A DNA stretch of 64,000 nucleotides, taken from positions 1 through 64,000 of the IMG/VR virus record IMGVR_UViG_3300047494_000104; one strand, written 5' to 3'. Numbering within the stretch: the first letter of the stretch is position 1; every line of letters begins with the position of its first letter. The stretch is from a virus. Shown here in pieces: positions 1 through 8,543 of this stretch. The notes under the pieces were generated by a model, which was not told the origin of the DNA, made no database searches, and worked only from the letters and a program-made list of their open reading frames with translations. A program made the translations under genes and the position numbers.

Positions 1-86
1 AGTCCGAAGGACGCATTTCCCTAAACATTCGTTTATGGTCAAAAACCTGATAAGTGAACAAAAATAGCCAATTCCAGAGGAGAACG

Positions 87-398
87 ATGAACCAACCAAC
101 GACAAAAATGGCGCCAACGCGCATCCAACTGAAACGCACGAAAGGCTGGCGCAAGCCGGAGAACACTGTCGTCGTGTCGCGGCCTGGTCGATGGGGCAAT
201 CCGTTCGCGATCGGTATGTCCGGCGAGGTTGAATCCGCGGAGGAGGCCGTCCGGCTGTTCGAGGACCATTTTGCGAAGAACATTCTCTACCGAGCAAAGG
301 TGACGGAAGAGTTGCGCGGGAAGAATCTTGCCTGTTGGTGCCCGACGTCTTCGCCTCACTGTCATGCAATGGTCCTCCTGAAATGGGCGAACGAATGA
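87..398 (+). CDS. DUF4326 family protein
   Basis: A 103-aa protein carrying the DUF4326 pattern: an early RIQLKRTKGW stretch, the core VVVSRPGRWGNPF, and a C-terminal LACWCP...CHA segment with the Cys/His residues typical of the family. The biochemical role of DUF4326 is not established; the family is common in phages. Start 87 is chosen because AGAGGAGA lies 5 bp upstream; an in-frame ATG at 54 has no such site. Its stop overlaps the next start (ATGA), so it is probably translationally coupled to the methyltransferase. Confidence 0.8.
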   Translation: MNQPTTKMAPTRIQLKRTKGWRKPENTVVVSRPGRWGNPFAIGMSGEVESAEEAVRLFEDHFAKNILYRAKVTEELRGKNLACWCPTSSPHCHAMVLLKWANE

Positions 399-1141
399 GG
401 CCCTACTACGAAGACGCCGCGGTGAAGATCTACCACGGCGACGCTCGGGAGTTGATGCTCGAGTTGCCGGCCGATGACTACGTCACGATCGCGGATCCGC
501 CCTACGAAGAGACCAAGCTGAAGTGGGACAAGTGGCAGGACGGCTGGCCTTCCATCGTCGCGCACGTTTCCAAGACGATGTGGTGTTTCGGCTCCTTCCG
601 GATGTTCATGGCCAATATAGGCGAGTTCGACCAATGGACCTTCTCGCAGGACGTGATCTGGGAAAAGCACAATGGGTCCGGCGCGCACGCGGATCGTTTT
701 CGCCGGATCCACGAGACCGCCGTGTTCTTCTACCGCAAGGGGTGCGCGTGGTCCGGCCTTTACCACACCGTTCCACTCACCATGGACGGAACGAAGAAAC
801 GGGTGAAGCGTCGAACTCAGCCGCCGAACTGGTCGACGATCGGCACGGGCACTTTCATTTCCGAGGAGGGCGGCCCGCGGCAAGTCGGCTCCGTCATTTA
901 TTGCCGGTCCTGCCACGGTCATGCCATCCACGACACGCAGAAGCCGGAGGGCATAGTCCGGCCGTTGATGGAGTACGCCAGTCCACCGGGCGGCGTCATT
1001 TTGTCGCCGTTCATGGGCAGTGGAACGGATCTGCGCGTCGCCAAGGACAGCGGGCGCCGGGCGATCGGTATCGACTCGAACGAAGAAAACTGCGAAAAAG
1101 CAGCGAACAGGATGAGCCAATCCTCACTGGCAATAGCATGA
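395..1141 (+). CDS. DNA adenine methyltransferase, beta class
   Basis: A 248-aa SAM-dependent DNA methyltransferase. The catalytic motif IV (DPPYEE, residues 34-39) comes before the SAM-binding motif I (FMGSGTD, near residue 208). This is the order of the beta class of N6-adenine or N4-cytosine enzymes. DPPY favours adenine as the target. A Cys/His cluster (YCRSCHGHAIH) sits before motif I, next to the usual QKPEGIVRPLMEY segment. No restriction enzyme gene adjoins it, so it is probably an orphan phage methylase that protects the genome or marks sites. Start 395 gives ATGA overlap with the upstream stop; an earlier in-frame start at 335 would overlap that gene by 60 bp. Confidence 0.85.
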   Translation: MRPYYEDAAVKIYHGDARELMLELPADDYVTIADPPYEETKLKWDKWQDGWPSIVAHVSKTMWCFGSFRMFMANIGEFDQWTFSQDVIWEKHNGSGAHADRFRRIHETAVFFYRKGCAWSGLYHTVPLTMDGTKKRVKRRTQPPNWSTIGTGTFISEEGGPRQVGSVIYCRSCHGHAIHDTQKPEGIVRPLMEYASPPGGVILSPFMGSGTDLRVAKDSGRRAIGIDSNEENCEKAANRMSQSSLAIA

Positions 1142-1650
1142 TCACGCGCACCACACTCACGAAGCAGGAGAAGGAAAAGCTCGACGTCATCAAGTCCGAG
1201 CTGGTGGGCAAGTTTCGGAAGCGGGTGACGCCGGTGTTCAAGCGGGCCGACGGAACAATCGAGCCGATCCATCCCAAGCCCAAATCGCCGTGGCAATGGG
1301 TGATCTCGCCGGCGATAGCGGTTCCTTTCGGCAATGCCTGGAGCGTCAAGATTCCGCCTTACATGGCTCCCTCCCTTGAAGAAGTTCGGCGTAGCACCGT
1401 GATCGCGGCGAGACGAATCGACCAGCTTCGAGGCATCACCTACAACACCTTTATCCAGCGACTTATTGACGATCTGGTCAAATCGATGGGGATCCCCCCA
1501 GAACCAGCACCACTTGGCCGCGGCACCGTGACAATCATTCCTCCCCCCCAAAAGACAGAGTGGACGATGGCCAAGCCAACTTACTTTTACATGAAACCAT
1601 CCGTTCAGGCCGGCAAAACGCTTATGCTTATGGACTCGACCACGCCATGA
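1138..1650 (+). CDS. Hypothetical protein
   Basis: A 170-aa protein whose ATG overlaps the methyltransferase stop (ATGA). The N-terminal part is helical and charged (LTKQEKEKLDVIKSELVGKF). The middle is beta-rich with PWQWVISPAIAVPFGNAWSV, and the tail is proline-rich (ITIIPPPQKTEWTM). I do not recognise a family. It lies in a tightly coupled run leading to the terminase genes. Confidence 0.7.
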   Translation: MITRTTLTKQEKEKLDVIKSELVGKFRKRVTPVFKRADGTIEPIHPKPKSPWQWVISPAIAVPFGNAWSVKIPPYMAPSLEEVRRSTVIAARRIDQLRGITYNTFIQRLIDDLVKSMGIPPEPAPLGRGTVTIIPPPQKTEWTMAKPTYFYMKPSVQAGKTLMLMDSTTP

Positions 1651-1922
1651 GCAACGACGAATGGAACGCGCCCACGCCACCGGTGAAGTCGGTCACGACG
1701 CCGGCGCCGGGATTGAAGATGACGGCCGCGCCGGTGCATGCTGCGGAGCCGGTTGAATTGATCCTGGTCGACCCGGACGAGATTGCGGCGATGGACGAGT
1801 TGCGGCTGCAGAACAAGAAACTGCGCGCAGAGAACGACATGCTGATGAAGCAGATCGAAGATGCGTGGGAGATCATCAAGACGCGCGATTCTCAGCTCAC
1901 TGCCATGATGGAGGGACGGTAA
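1647..1922 (+). CDS. Coiled-coil hypothetical protein
   Basis: A 91-aa protein whose start overlaps the upstream stop (ATGA). It has a Pro/Val-rich N-terminal half and a C-terminal coiled coil from about residue 50 (ELRLQNKKLRAENDMLMKQ and onward), so it is likely to oligomerise. Function unknown. The longer in-frame start at 1560 would lie entirely inside the upstream gene. Confidence 0.7.
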   Translation: MSNDEWNAPTPPVKSVTTPAPGLKMTAAPVHAAEPVELILVDPDEIAAMDELRLQNKKLRAENDMLMKQIEDAWEIIKTRDSQLTAMMEGR

Positions 1923-1925
1923 TCT

Positions 1926-2036
1926 ATGACCCGAAAGTCCCGGCAGAAGTGGCGTAAAATCGCGAATAAAAAAAGGAGATTCCGCAACATGTGTCTTGCG
2001 CGGCTCCGCAACAAATCGAAGGCTCCGGTATTATGA
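1926..2036 (+). CDS. Basic 36-aa microprotein
   Basis: Very short ORF rich in Arg and Lys (starts MTRKSRQKWRKIANKKRRF). GGAGGGACGG lies just upstream of its ATG at 1926, and its stop overlaps the next start at 2033 as ATGA. The coupling pattern matches the rest of the operon, which is the main reason to believe it. It may simply couple translation into the TerS-like gene. Function unknown. Confidence 0.45.
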   Translation: MTRKSRQKWRKIANKKRRFRNMCLARLRNKSKAPVL

Positions 2037-2839
2037 AAAAGCCCAAAAAAAAGAACATGACGATCCGCGCGATGGCCGATCACTTCGGCGTCAGCCATTC
2101 CTACATCGCCGGGCTGAAGGACAAGGGCATGCCGATGGACAGCACGGAATCGGCCGAGGCGTGGCGCAACGAGCGCCAGCAGCGCGTTGGAACCAGGACG
2201 AAGAACCTACCGGATACAGAGCCGCCCGCGGATGCTCCTGAGATTCCGCCGGCGCCACCGATCGAGGAAGAGCCCGAAGAGCCGGAGCACGCCGAATTGC
2301 TGGGCATCGAGATGACGGGCTTGGAGCAGGAATTGAAGACCGCGCGCGCGATGGCAAAGAGCGCGGGCCGGCGGGTGAAGGAAGCTGAGCGCAATCCCAA
2401 GTTCGAGGCGGTGATCGGCCAGCGCCAGCAGACGTACAACAAGGCGGTGGAGAACTACGAGCGCATGGAGAAGTCGGTGCGTCGAGAGCGACAGGCTCGC
2501 GCGGAGCTTATGACCGTCGATCAACATAAGGTTCAACTAAACCGTCTTTGGGTTCCAGCGATCACGCTCATGCGCAAAATGCCTAGGACACTGGCGGTTA
2601 AAATTTGTCCCGGAGATGACGTTGCGGCCGAGAAGATCCTGGCCGAGGGTGTGGAAGAAGTGATCACCGAAATGCGTCGATCACTGAAAGACGAGGAACC
2701 GAACGGCGAGTGGCACCTTACCGTCTTCTTGGCGCACACTCTTCGAGAGCATGGTCCTGAGAAAGCGATCGAGCTGCTCGACCAAGCCAAGGCGGACGTG
2801 CAGGCAGCAATCGTGGGGAGGCCGGATGGCCCAGCTTGA
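2033..2839 (+). CDS. Terminase small subunit-like DNA-binding protein
   Basis: A 268-aa protein with an N-terminal helix-turn-helix of the Nu1/excisionase style (MADHFGVSHSYIAGLKDKGM, about residues 13-32), then an acidic Pro/Glu linker and a long charged helical region. That architecture, and the position 1.6 kb before TerL, fit a small terminase subunit that recognises packaging sites. Known: lambda Nu1 has a winged-HTH N-terminus. Inferred: the same role here. The start could also be the GTG at 1991, which has AGGAGA about 10 bp upstream; ATG 2033 gives the ATGA junction. Confidence 0.6.
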   Translation: MKKPKKKNMTIRAMADHFGVSHSYIAGLKDKGMPMDSTESAEAWRNERQQRVGTRTKNLPDTEPPADAPEIPPAPPIEEEPEEPEHAELLGIEMTGLEQELKTARAMAKSAGRRVKEAERNPKFEAVIGQRQQTYNKAVENYERMEKSVRRERQARAELMTVDQHKVQLNRLWVPAITLMRKMPRTLAVKICPGDDVAAEKILAEGVEEVITEMRRSLKDEEPNGEWHLTVFLAHTLREHGPEKAIELLDQAKADVQAAIVGRPDGPA

Positions 2840-3218
2840 GGGATTAGAAAATCTGCGGCCCGGCGCGACGATAACGCATCAGGGCAATGTCATAGGAACA
2901 GTGCACTCCGTCTCGATCGGTCGCGGACATCACGGTTCGCAGCAAGGCAATATCGAGATTTTTTACCACCCATCCATGAAATCACCTACAGCTTCAAGCG
3001 CGGTGAAAGCCGTATTCGGCGTGCCTGGTTGGAAAAAACCGTACCGCGGAAACCTGGTCGGCAACATCAAGATTCGCTATCGCACCACCGAATTTGCCAA
3101 GATTTATGTGCGTGATCCCTATCGCATTCGGGAATACCTTCTCGTGGACGAGGGCGATTACGTCACCCACGGGATCGAGATCGCCCAAAACCAACGAACC
3201 GATCCCAGATCTAAATGA
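2826..3218 (+). CDS. Hypothetical protein, beta-rich
   Basis: A 130-aa protein starting inside the 3' end of the TerS-like gene (14-bp overlap) and ending in a stop/start overlap with the next gene. The sequence is rich in Gly, Ile and Val (for example GATITHQGNVIGTVHSVSIG), suggesting a small beta barrel. No family recognised. The longer in-frame start at 2751 would extend deep into the upstream gene. Confidence 0.65.
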   Translation: MAQLEGLENLRPGATITHQGNVIGTVHSVSIGRGHHGSQQGNIEIFYHPSMKSPTASSAVKAVFGVPGWKKPYRGNLVGNIKIRYRTTEFAKIYVRDPYRIREYLLVDEGDYVTHGIEIAQNQRTDPRSK

Positions 3219-3859
3219 ACGTGAATATCGTTACGGCCGCATCGGAGGAATACTTCCCTCTCGCTGACATCACCGGCAAAAGAAAAGCGGAATACGCTGC
3301 AAAGCGAAATTGGCGCTACCGTATCTGCGGCCATAAGAAAGAAGGAATGGAAATAATGTGGGAGCGCCCGGAAATTTGGAGCCGGGAGGTCCGCGAGTGC
3401 GATTGGATGCTATTTATGGGCGCGGACGTCGGGATCACGAATCTCAAGCGTGAGATCAAGCACTTCTTGGATCTCGAGGCCGACCTCATCCTCACTGTGG
3501 CTCCAGATGGCGGAATAGAGAACGACGGGTTCATCGCGCGCAACTGTTTGGCGGTACGTCGGTTTTTTGATAGCATTCCTGATCTTCGTGGCTGGGCCGA
3601 CATTCAAAATGATAGCGACGCGATGACGGCTCTGCTCGCGGGAGGATCTTGTACCTATGGAGAACTCCGATCAGAAATCGACGCCGGCGCCAATCTTCTG
3701 GGTGTCTACAATCGTTCAAATGTGCGAGTGGCGCTTGCCTCGACGTCGTCATTGATGGCACCGCTTGAGAGCCATTGCTATGGCGACTTTGCGGTGCATT
3801 TGATCCGCCGCTCGCTGCGGGACCGCATTAAATGGTTTGAGGAGCATTTTACCACTTGA
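3215..3859 (+). CDS. Glycosyltransferase-like protein (GT-A, GT34-like)
   Basis: A 214-aa protein. It opens with a short strand (NVNIVTAAS). Residues ~30-60 have YRICGHKKEG followed by a Trp-rich loop, and DWMLFMGADVGITN resembles the WIWFLDADAVI metal-binding segment of GMA12/MNN10-type galactosyltransferases, though GAD replaces DAD. This suggests a sugar-nucleotide-dependent transferase that could modify DNA, a virion protein or a host glycan. Overlaps the upstream gene by 4 bp. Family assignment is by eye and moderate. Confidence 0.5.
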   Translation: MNVNIVTAASEEYFPLADITGKRKAEYAAKRNWRYRICGHKKEGMEIMWERPEIWSREVRECDWMLFMGADVGITNLKREIKHFLDLEADLILTVAPDGGIENDGFIARNCLAVRRFFDSIPDLRGWADIQNDSDAMTALLAGGSCTYGELRSEIDAGANLLGVYNRSNVRVALASTSSLMAPLESHCYGDFAVHLIRRSLRDRIKWFEEHFTT

Positions 3860-3893
3860 AAGTGGCGGCGCTCTTCTCTAGGAATGACCGCGC

Positions 3894-4085
3894 GTGAGCA
3901 CCCTGACCGTAAGCGACGTAAAGATTGAAGACCGCGGCAAGCACAAAAAGGTGGTAATTGTCATGGAAGGTTTGCTAACAGAGGAGGAAGCGCAACGCTG
4001 CCTGAAGCTCTTGAACCGTCCGATCTATGAGCGCCGTTTTGACATCCCACTACCAGAGCCTCCCCGACGTCCGAGAGTTGAGTAA
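3894..4085 (+). CDS. Hypothetical 63-aa protein
   Basis: GTG-started ORF with two strands (LTVSDVKIEDRG..KVVIVME) and a helix (TEEEAQRCLKLLN). Its 3' end overlaps the next gene by 59 bp in another frame, larger than the usual 4-bp junctions here. Function unknown. Confidence 0.5.
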   Translation: MSTLTVSDVKIEDRGKHKKVVIVMEGLLTEEEAQRCLKLLNRPIYERRFDIPLPEPPRRPRVE

Positions 4086-4485
4086 AAAAAAGGTCGCGGA
4101 GCTGTCGGAATTTATCGAATGGGTGAATCTCGAGATCGACAAGATCCAGGTCAGCGCCCGTCTAATCGGCGTCCACGTCGCATACATGCCCAACGCTGAA
4201 GGTCGGCGCTTGGGCCTGTTCGAGCGCAAGGGCGATGTTCTTGGCGCAACTTGTCACGTCGATGCGCACCCCCTGATGGGGATGCTTTGGTTCCACTGCG
4301 ATCGCGAGGTGATGGAAAAGAAGATCCGCTTGCCGGGTATCAACTCGGAATATGCCAATTATAGCTACAACGGGCAGGAAAGAACGCCTGATGAGGTAGA
4401 CGACACTGGGAGCGTAGGATTTTGGCATTACGGTCCTCACCGCTACGAGATCCACCACGGAACGGACCGCGACATCATCCAATGA
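4027..4485 (+). CDS. Hypothetical protein upstream of TerL
   Basis: A 152-aa protein with a helical N-terminus (SKKKVAELSEFIEWVNLEIDK) followed by a beta-rich domain with several His/Tyr/Trp residues (FWHYGPHRYEIHHG near the C-terminus). Its stop overlaps the TerL start (ATGA). No family recognised; a packaging accessory is possible from position only. Confidence 0.6.
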   Translation: MSAVLTSHYQSLPDVRELSKKKVAELSEFIEWVNLEIDKIQVSARLIGVHVAYMPNAEGRRLGLFERKGDVLGATCHVDAHPLMGMLWFHCDREVMEKKIRLPGINSEYANYSYNGQERTPDEVDDTGSVGFWHYGPHRYEIHHGTDRDIIQ

Positions 4486-6365
4486 CGCTTAGCGATCTCC
4501 AATGGCGGTTGTTGTATCACAGCAATTTGCTGGTGCAGGAGTCGCTTCGCCAGAGCAACGCCGCGCTGACGAGCATCCTTGAGCCCAGGGCGACCGGAGA
4601 CGTCTGGCGATGGCTCGAGGCCAACACCTACCTCGACGAGAAGGAGACGGCCAACCCCGGCCAGTATTCCACCAAGCTGACGCCCTACGTGCGCGAGCCG
4701 ATGGACTGCTTCGGGGATAGGTCGGTCACCGATCTGACGCTCTGCTGGGGCACGCAGACGAGCAAAAGTCTCACCCTTCGGGGCGGGATGGCTTACCGCA
4801 TCGTCAACGATCCGTGCGCGATGCTCTGGGTGATGCCGAATACGGACTTGGCCAAGTCCTTTGCGCAAAACCGATGGATGCCCTTCGTGGACTACTGCGC
4901 GCCGCTGAAGGCCCAGAAGCCCACCGGCACCGGCGCCCGGACGCTCTACAAGCGCACGGAGCAGTCGTTTACCAAGGCTACGGTGCATTGGGCCGGGTCT
5001 AATTCGCCGGCCAACATTGCGAGCTGGCCCGCCGGTTTCCTCGTGATGGATGAGGTCGACAAGTTCGCGGTGGAGACCGATGACGAGGCCGGCGCGCTTG
5101 AAAACGCCGAGGAGCGCACAAAGACGTTCCCGTACCCGCTCCGGGTAAAGGCCAGCACGCCGACGACGAAGGACGGCATGATCTGGATTGAGTTCCTCAT
5201 GGGGGACCAGCGCTACTACCACATGCCGTGCCCGCATTGCGCGAAGGAGATCACCTTCAAACACGCGCAGTTGAAATGGTTCGACGTCGAGGAAGGCGAA
5301 TCCCAGACGGATGGGGAGTGGGACATGCGGAAGGTAAAGCGGAATGCTTTCTATCGATGCCAAGAGTGCCAGGGCAAGATCCTCGATCGGCACAAGGCCG
5401 AGATGCTGGACAAGGGCCGGTGGATCGCGATGAACCCGCTAGCGGAACAGGGCCGTCGCAGCTACCACCTCAATTCCCTCTATGCCCCGTGGCGCGATTG
5501 TATGTTCGGCGCGATCGCGGTGAAGTGGATCCAGTCGATGGGCAAGCGGTCCAAGCGGCACAACTTCATCAACTCGATGCTGGCCGAGCCGTGGGACGAG
5601 TCGCGCATGTTCGACGATGCCGAGATCCCGGTGTTTCCGTACGACGCGGATCAGATCGCGGTCGCCGGCGGCCGCGTGCCGACCATGTTTATCGACATCC
5701 AAGAGAAGGAATACTGGACGGTCATTCGGTCATGGGACCGGACCGGGGAGAGCTATATGCTCTATGCGGGCCGGGTAGAAGACGAGGCGGACCTTGTCGC
5801 GCTGCAGGCAAAGTACCGCGTGGATGGCCGATGCGTCGCCGCGGACATGGCGCACTGGCCGAACAGGGCAGCGCAGATGATTGTGCGCAACGGGTGGCGC
5901 GGGCTATGGGGCTCCGACAAGGTGCACTTCCAGCACACGATGGAGAACGGGGACAAGGTCTACATGTACTATGGCAGGACCGAGCGGCGCGATCCGTACT
6001 TGGGCACCGTGCGCCAGTCCGAGACGAACCCGCGCGCGATCTGGAAATATTGGAGCAATCCGTCATTCAAGGACATGCTCAAGGAGCTGATGGACGAGGA
6101 GACGTCTCGGTTCCACGTTCTCTCAACGGTATGCCCGGAGTACCCGAAGCACATGAACGCCGAGATCAAACTGTTCAAGGAAGATCGCTATGGCCGGATG
6201 GTCGGTTACTGGAAACAGATCCGCAAAGCGAATCACCTGCGCGATGGCGAGCTGGGATGCCTGGCGATCGCAATCATCAACAAGATCATTGAGGACGTGG
6301 AGATTCCGTCGCCGACGGTTCGGCCGGTTCAAGGTCGACCGGCGCAGATGCAGGCAGCGGCATAA
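4482..6365 (+). CDS. terL: Terminase large subunit, GpA (lambda) family
   Basis: A 627-aa DNA-packaging motor and nuclease. The Walker A-type loop is CWGTQTSKS (about residues 88-96), in the degenerate form of GpA terminases. Walker B is FLVMDE (186-191). Two Cys pairs (CPHC and CQEC, about 250 and 295) form the insert zinc site seen in this family. The C-terminal nuclease region has MFIDIQEKEYW and later acidic residues (ADMAHWP, DGELGCLA). Start 4482 gives ATGA overlap; length fits lambda gpA (~640 aa). Its 3' end overlaps the convergent gene 6286-6645 by 80 bp. Confidence 0.93.
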   Translation: MTLSDLQWRLLYHSNLLVQESLRQSNAALTSILEPRATGDVWRWLEANTYLDEKETANPGQYSTKLTPYVREPMDCFGDRSVTDLTLCWGTQTSKSLTLRGGMAYRIVNDPCAMLWVMPNTDLAKSFAQNRWMPFVDYCAPLKAQKPTGTGARTLYKRTEQSFTKATVHWAGSNSPANIASWPAGFLVMDEVDKFAVETDDEAGALENAEERTKTFPYPLRVKASTPTTKDGMIWIEFLMGDQRYYHMPCPHCAKEITFKHAQLKWFDVEEGESQTDGEWDMRKVKRNAFYRCQECQGKILDRHKAEMLDKGRWIAMNPLAEQGRRSYHLNSLYAPWRDCMFGAIAVKWIQSMGKRSKRHNFINSMLAEPWDESRMFDDAEIPVFPYDADQIAVAGGRVPTMFIDIQEKEYWTVIRSWDRTGESYMLYAGRVEDEADLVALQAKYRVDGRCVAADMAHWPNRAAQMIVRNGWRGLWGSDKVHFQHTMENGDKVYMYYGRTERRDPYLGTVRQSETNPRAIWKYWSNPSFKDMLKELMDEETSRFHVLSTVCPEYPKHMNAEIKLFKEDRYGRMVGYWKQIRKANHLRDGELGCLAIAIINKIIEDVEIPSPTVRPVQGRPAQMQAAA

Positions 6366-6645
6366 TACCGATCCGTTTAAAATCCCCACGCAGCCGGCAT
6401 GTTTGAAACTGGCAGAACTGTCGGAAGGAAAAGGTGTTTTTTAGGATGTCACCCGTCGTAAGATTTTGGACAAAGTAAAAATCAAAGGAGATTTGTCCAC
6501 GATGGATTTCCCCTTCCGTCTCGCCTCCTTTCGGAAGACGACCGACTAGGAAGTGAGGCTTTGCGTTTTCGGGAACGTGAACCACATAAAGCAGCTCTCC
6601 GCTGGCGTAGCCCGCTATAGTGTTGGCGATAAAAGCATCGATCAT
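6286..6645 (-). CDS. Hypothetical protein, last gene of leftward operon
   Basis: A 119-aa protein starting MIDAFIANTIAGYASGELLYVVHVPE, coupled to the preceding leftward gene by ATGA. It contains a plausible small beta domain (residues 15-60) and a Pro/Ala-rich tail. The last 80 bp overlap TerL on the opposite strand, so the tail may be a by-product of the convergent junction. No family recognised. Confidence 0.6.
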   Translation of the reverse strand: MIDAFIANTIAGYASGELLYVVHVPENAKPHFLVGRLPKGGETEGEIHRGQISFDFYFVQNLTTGDILKNTFSFRQFCQFQTCRLRGDFKRIGIMPLPASAPVDLEPAEPSATESPRPQ

Positions 6646-6989
6646 AACCCCATCGCTCGCTTGAGTTTTTTCGCCTTGTCGCGCTCGGATACCGCCTGCA
6701 GCATCTTCTCTTTGAGCGGCCAAGCCCTCTTGTTCATCATCTCCAGCTCTCGAAACGTCATAGTGGAATGGATGACCTTGCCCTCTATGACGTCGAGAAC
6801 GTATTTGATCTTTGGGTTGCCCTCGCTAAAATCCTGATGCCTGATTGATCGCTTCGAGAACTCGGTCCACTTCATCCAAGGCTGGTGGAAAGCAGTCTCC
6901 TCCTCGTACATGAGCAACCAGTATCGCGGAGTCTTGAGAGTGATCTCCTTGATGTCGCCCTTGCTCGGGTTCGTGAACATCGTTTTCAT
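6642..6989 (-). CDS. Hypothetical protein
   Basis: A 115-aa protein (starts MKTMFTNPSKGDIKEITL) with a Trp/Glu-rich middle (YWLLMYEEETAFHQPWMKW) and a basic helical C-terminus (KKLKRAMGL). ATGA overlaps at both ends place it firmly in the leftward operon. Function unknown. Confidence 0.7.
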   Translation of the reverse strand: MKTMFTNPSKGDIKEITLKTPRYWLLMYEEETAFHQPWMKWTEFSKRSIRHQDFSEGNPKIKYVLDVIEGKVIHSTMTFRELEMMNKRAWPLKEKMLQAVSERDKAKKLKRAMGL

Positions 6990-7171
6990 GGAGCCGCATT
7001 CGTGGCCGGTTCGATTGGCTGATTCCACTCAAAACGAGTGCCTTCTCCGTGCGCGGCGTGGTGGTCGATTGCCGACTGGCGCATGCCGTCCAGGCTGATT
7101 CCGAATCCGAAAAAAAAGCTGACCATAGCGATGATGACGCAAAGCAAGACTGTCTCTGTTGTTGTTTTCAT
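6986..7171 (-). CDS. Small single-span membrane protein
   Basis: A 61-aa protein with one hydrophobic segment, residues ~8-28 (VLLCVIIAMVSFFFGFGISL), followed by a soluble tail. AAGGAAAA sits upstream of the ATG at 7171. Probably an inner-membrane protein; no specific role can be assigned. Confidence 0.65.
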   Translation of the reverse strand: MKTTTETVLLCVIIAMVSFFFGFGISLDGMRQSAIDHHAAHGEGTRFEWNQPIEPATNAAP

Positions 7172-7413
7172 ATTTTTCCTTGTAGCCTCAAAAAAACAAA
7201 TTGATGGCGGGCATAGCGCTTGGCGCACCGACGTCCGCAAAGCTTGGCGAAAAATTCATCGTTTGTTTTGCAGGTTATTTTGACCGAATCGCTCGCGCCC
7301 TCGATGCGTTCCAAGAGGTAGCAATGGCAGACGCGCAGATGTCGGCAGTTGTCACAAACGTACTCCTGTCCGCCAGTCATCTTGCGCACTCTGTACCCGA
7401 AATGCAGGCTCAC
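7168..7413 (-). CDS. Cys-rich mini-protein, distant paralogue of the 22707-24094 cluster
   Basis: An 81-aa protein with CDNC near residue 20 and a C-terminal CGRRCAKRY...FLRLQGKI. The same arrangement (C-x2-C, then C-x2/3-C-A-x2-Y/F, then x-R-L-x-G/N at the C-terminus) occurs in five adjacent proteins 15 kb upstream in the same operon direction. The four cysteines suggest a zinc site. Starts with GTG at 7413 overlapping the upstream stop (GTGA), with GAAAGGAAAA as ribosome binding site. Role unknown. Confidence 0.65.
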   Translation of the reverse strand: MSLHFGYRVRKMTGGQEYVCDNCRHLRVCHCYLLERIEGASDSVKITCKTNDEFFAKLCGRRCAKRYARHQFVFLRLQGKI

Positions 7414-7657
7414 TTTTCCTTTCGAGTCCCGCGCAGCCGGCGGATGCCCTTCACGCGCACTTTGGAGTCAGGAGCAAGTTCAGCCGACAGCGCATTGCCC
7501 CACAACTTCACGCGAAGGAATTTCGTGTTTAGCAGCTTCCGCATGGCGATGACGATGACGTTTTCTTGGTCGAGGGCGATGTCCAGCTCAAGCTCGCCGT
7601 ATTCCTTGTGGTCGAGTTTGAATCGGCCCTCGATGTACTTTTTGCCGGGCGCGTTTT

Positions 7658-7661
<4 letters not shown>
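7410..7661 (-). CDS. Hypothetical beta-rich protein
   Basis: An 83-aa protein (MKNAPGKKYIEGRFKLDHKE...) predicted to be mostly strands, with a basic end (KGIRRLRGTRKEK). ATGA/GTGA junctions on both sides. No family recognised. Confidence 0.65.
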
Positions 7662-8019
<358 letters not shown>

Positions 8020-8023
<4 letters not shown>

Positions 8024-8385
8024 TGGCCGTCCTCGATGAATTTCAGAAACGTTTTTTCCGAGGCCGGCGTCGTGGGAATTAACTCGATCGCGGAAGTCAG
8101 ATAAACCTCGCCGGTGCGGTTGAGGCGGCCGCCCTTGATCCCTTGGCTTGCGACGACGGAAAGCGAAAGTCCGCCGCCTTCCCACTTCCATAAGCGGAGC
8201 GCATTCTTCAGGTAGATCTCGTCGCCCTCGATCATCTCGACGTCGCCAATGTGGACGCCGGCGCCATAGCAGCGCACGAGGCAGCGGCGACCGAGCATGG
8301 GATGCTTCTTGTTACCGCGTTCCGAGATGCGAAGGTCGGCCAGCAATGACCGGACTTCTTTGATGGTTAATTGGTCGATGTTCAT
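8020..8385 (-). CDS. DUF6948-like phage protein
   Basis: A 121-aa protein. The core (GAGVHIGDVEMIEG, then LKNALRLWKWEGGGLSLS, then LIPTTPASEKTFL at the C-terminus) matches the pattern of the DUF6948 phage family: a short barrel with R/W-x-W-x-G-A/G and a final TTPxA segment. The function of the family is unknown. GGAG precedes the ATG at 8385. The next gene is the Gly-Ser-Asp repeat protein, an association I recall but cannot verify here. Confidence 0.6.
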
Positions 8386-8543
8386 AATTCTCCATCCGTA
8401 TCGCGTTCCTGCGCGATTCCTACCTGAAAGCCGCTGTCCCATTGGAGGTGATCCGTGGTGCCGTCAGGGTAGGGATTGCGATCGGATTCCGCGGCGTAAC
8501 TGGCGATCAGGCCCGCTTCGTAGCCTTCTTGGTAGGGGCTCAC
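8382..8543 (-). CDS. RMF/CrpP-like microprotein
   Basis: A 53-aa protein starting MSPYQEGYEAGLIASYAAES with the pattern YxxGxxA...NPYPxGTxxHxxWxxGF. This resembles the ribosome modulation factor/CrpP-like fold, where a PY motif and a W-x2-GF segment are conserved. Its GTG overlaps the stop of the methyltransferase and its own stop overlaps the next ATG, so it fits the operon exactly. A ribosome-binding role is only suggested by the family. Confidence 0.65.
   Translation of the reverse strand: MSPYQEGYEAGLIASYAAESDRNPYPDGTTDHLQWDSGFQVGIAQERDTDGEL

Noticed and set aside
1-86. Possible end of an upstream gene at the left edge
   Set aside because: Stops occur within 24-51 bp in the frames checked and nothing recognisable is coded; too short to call.
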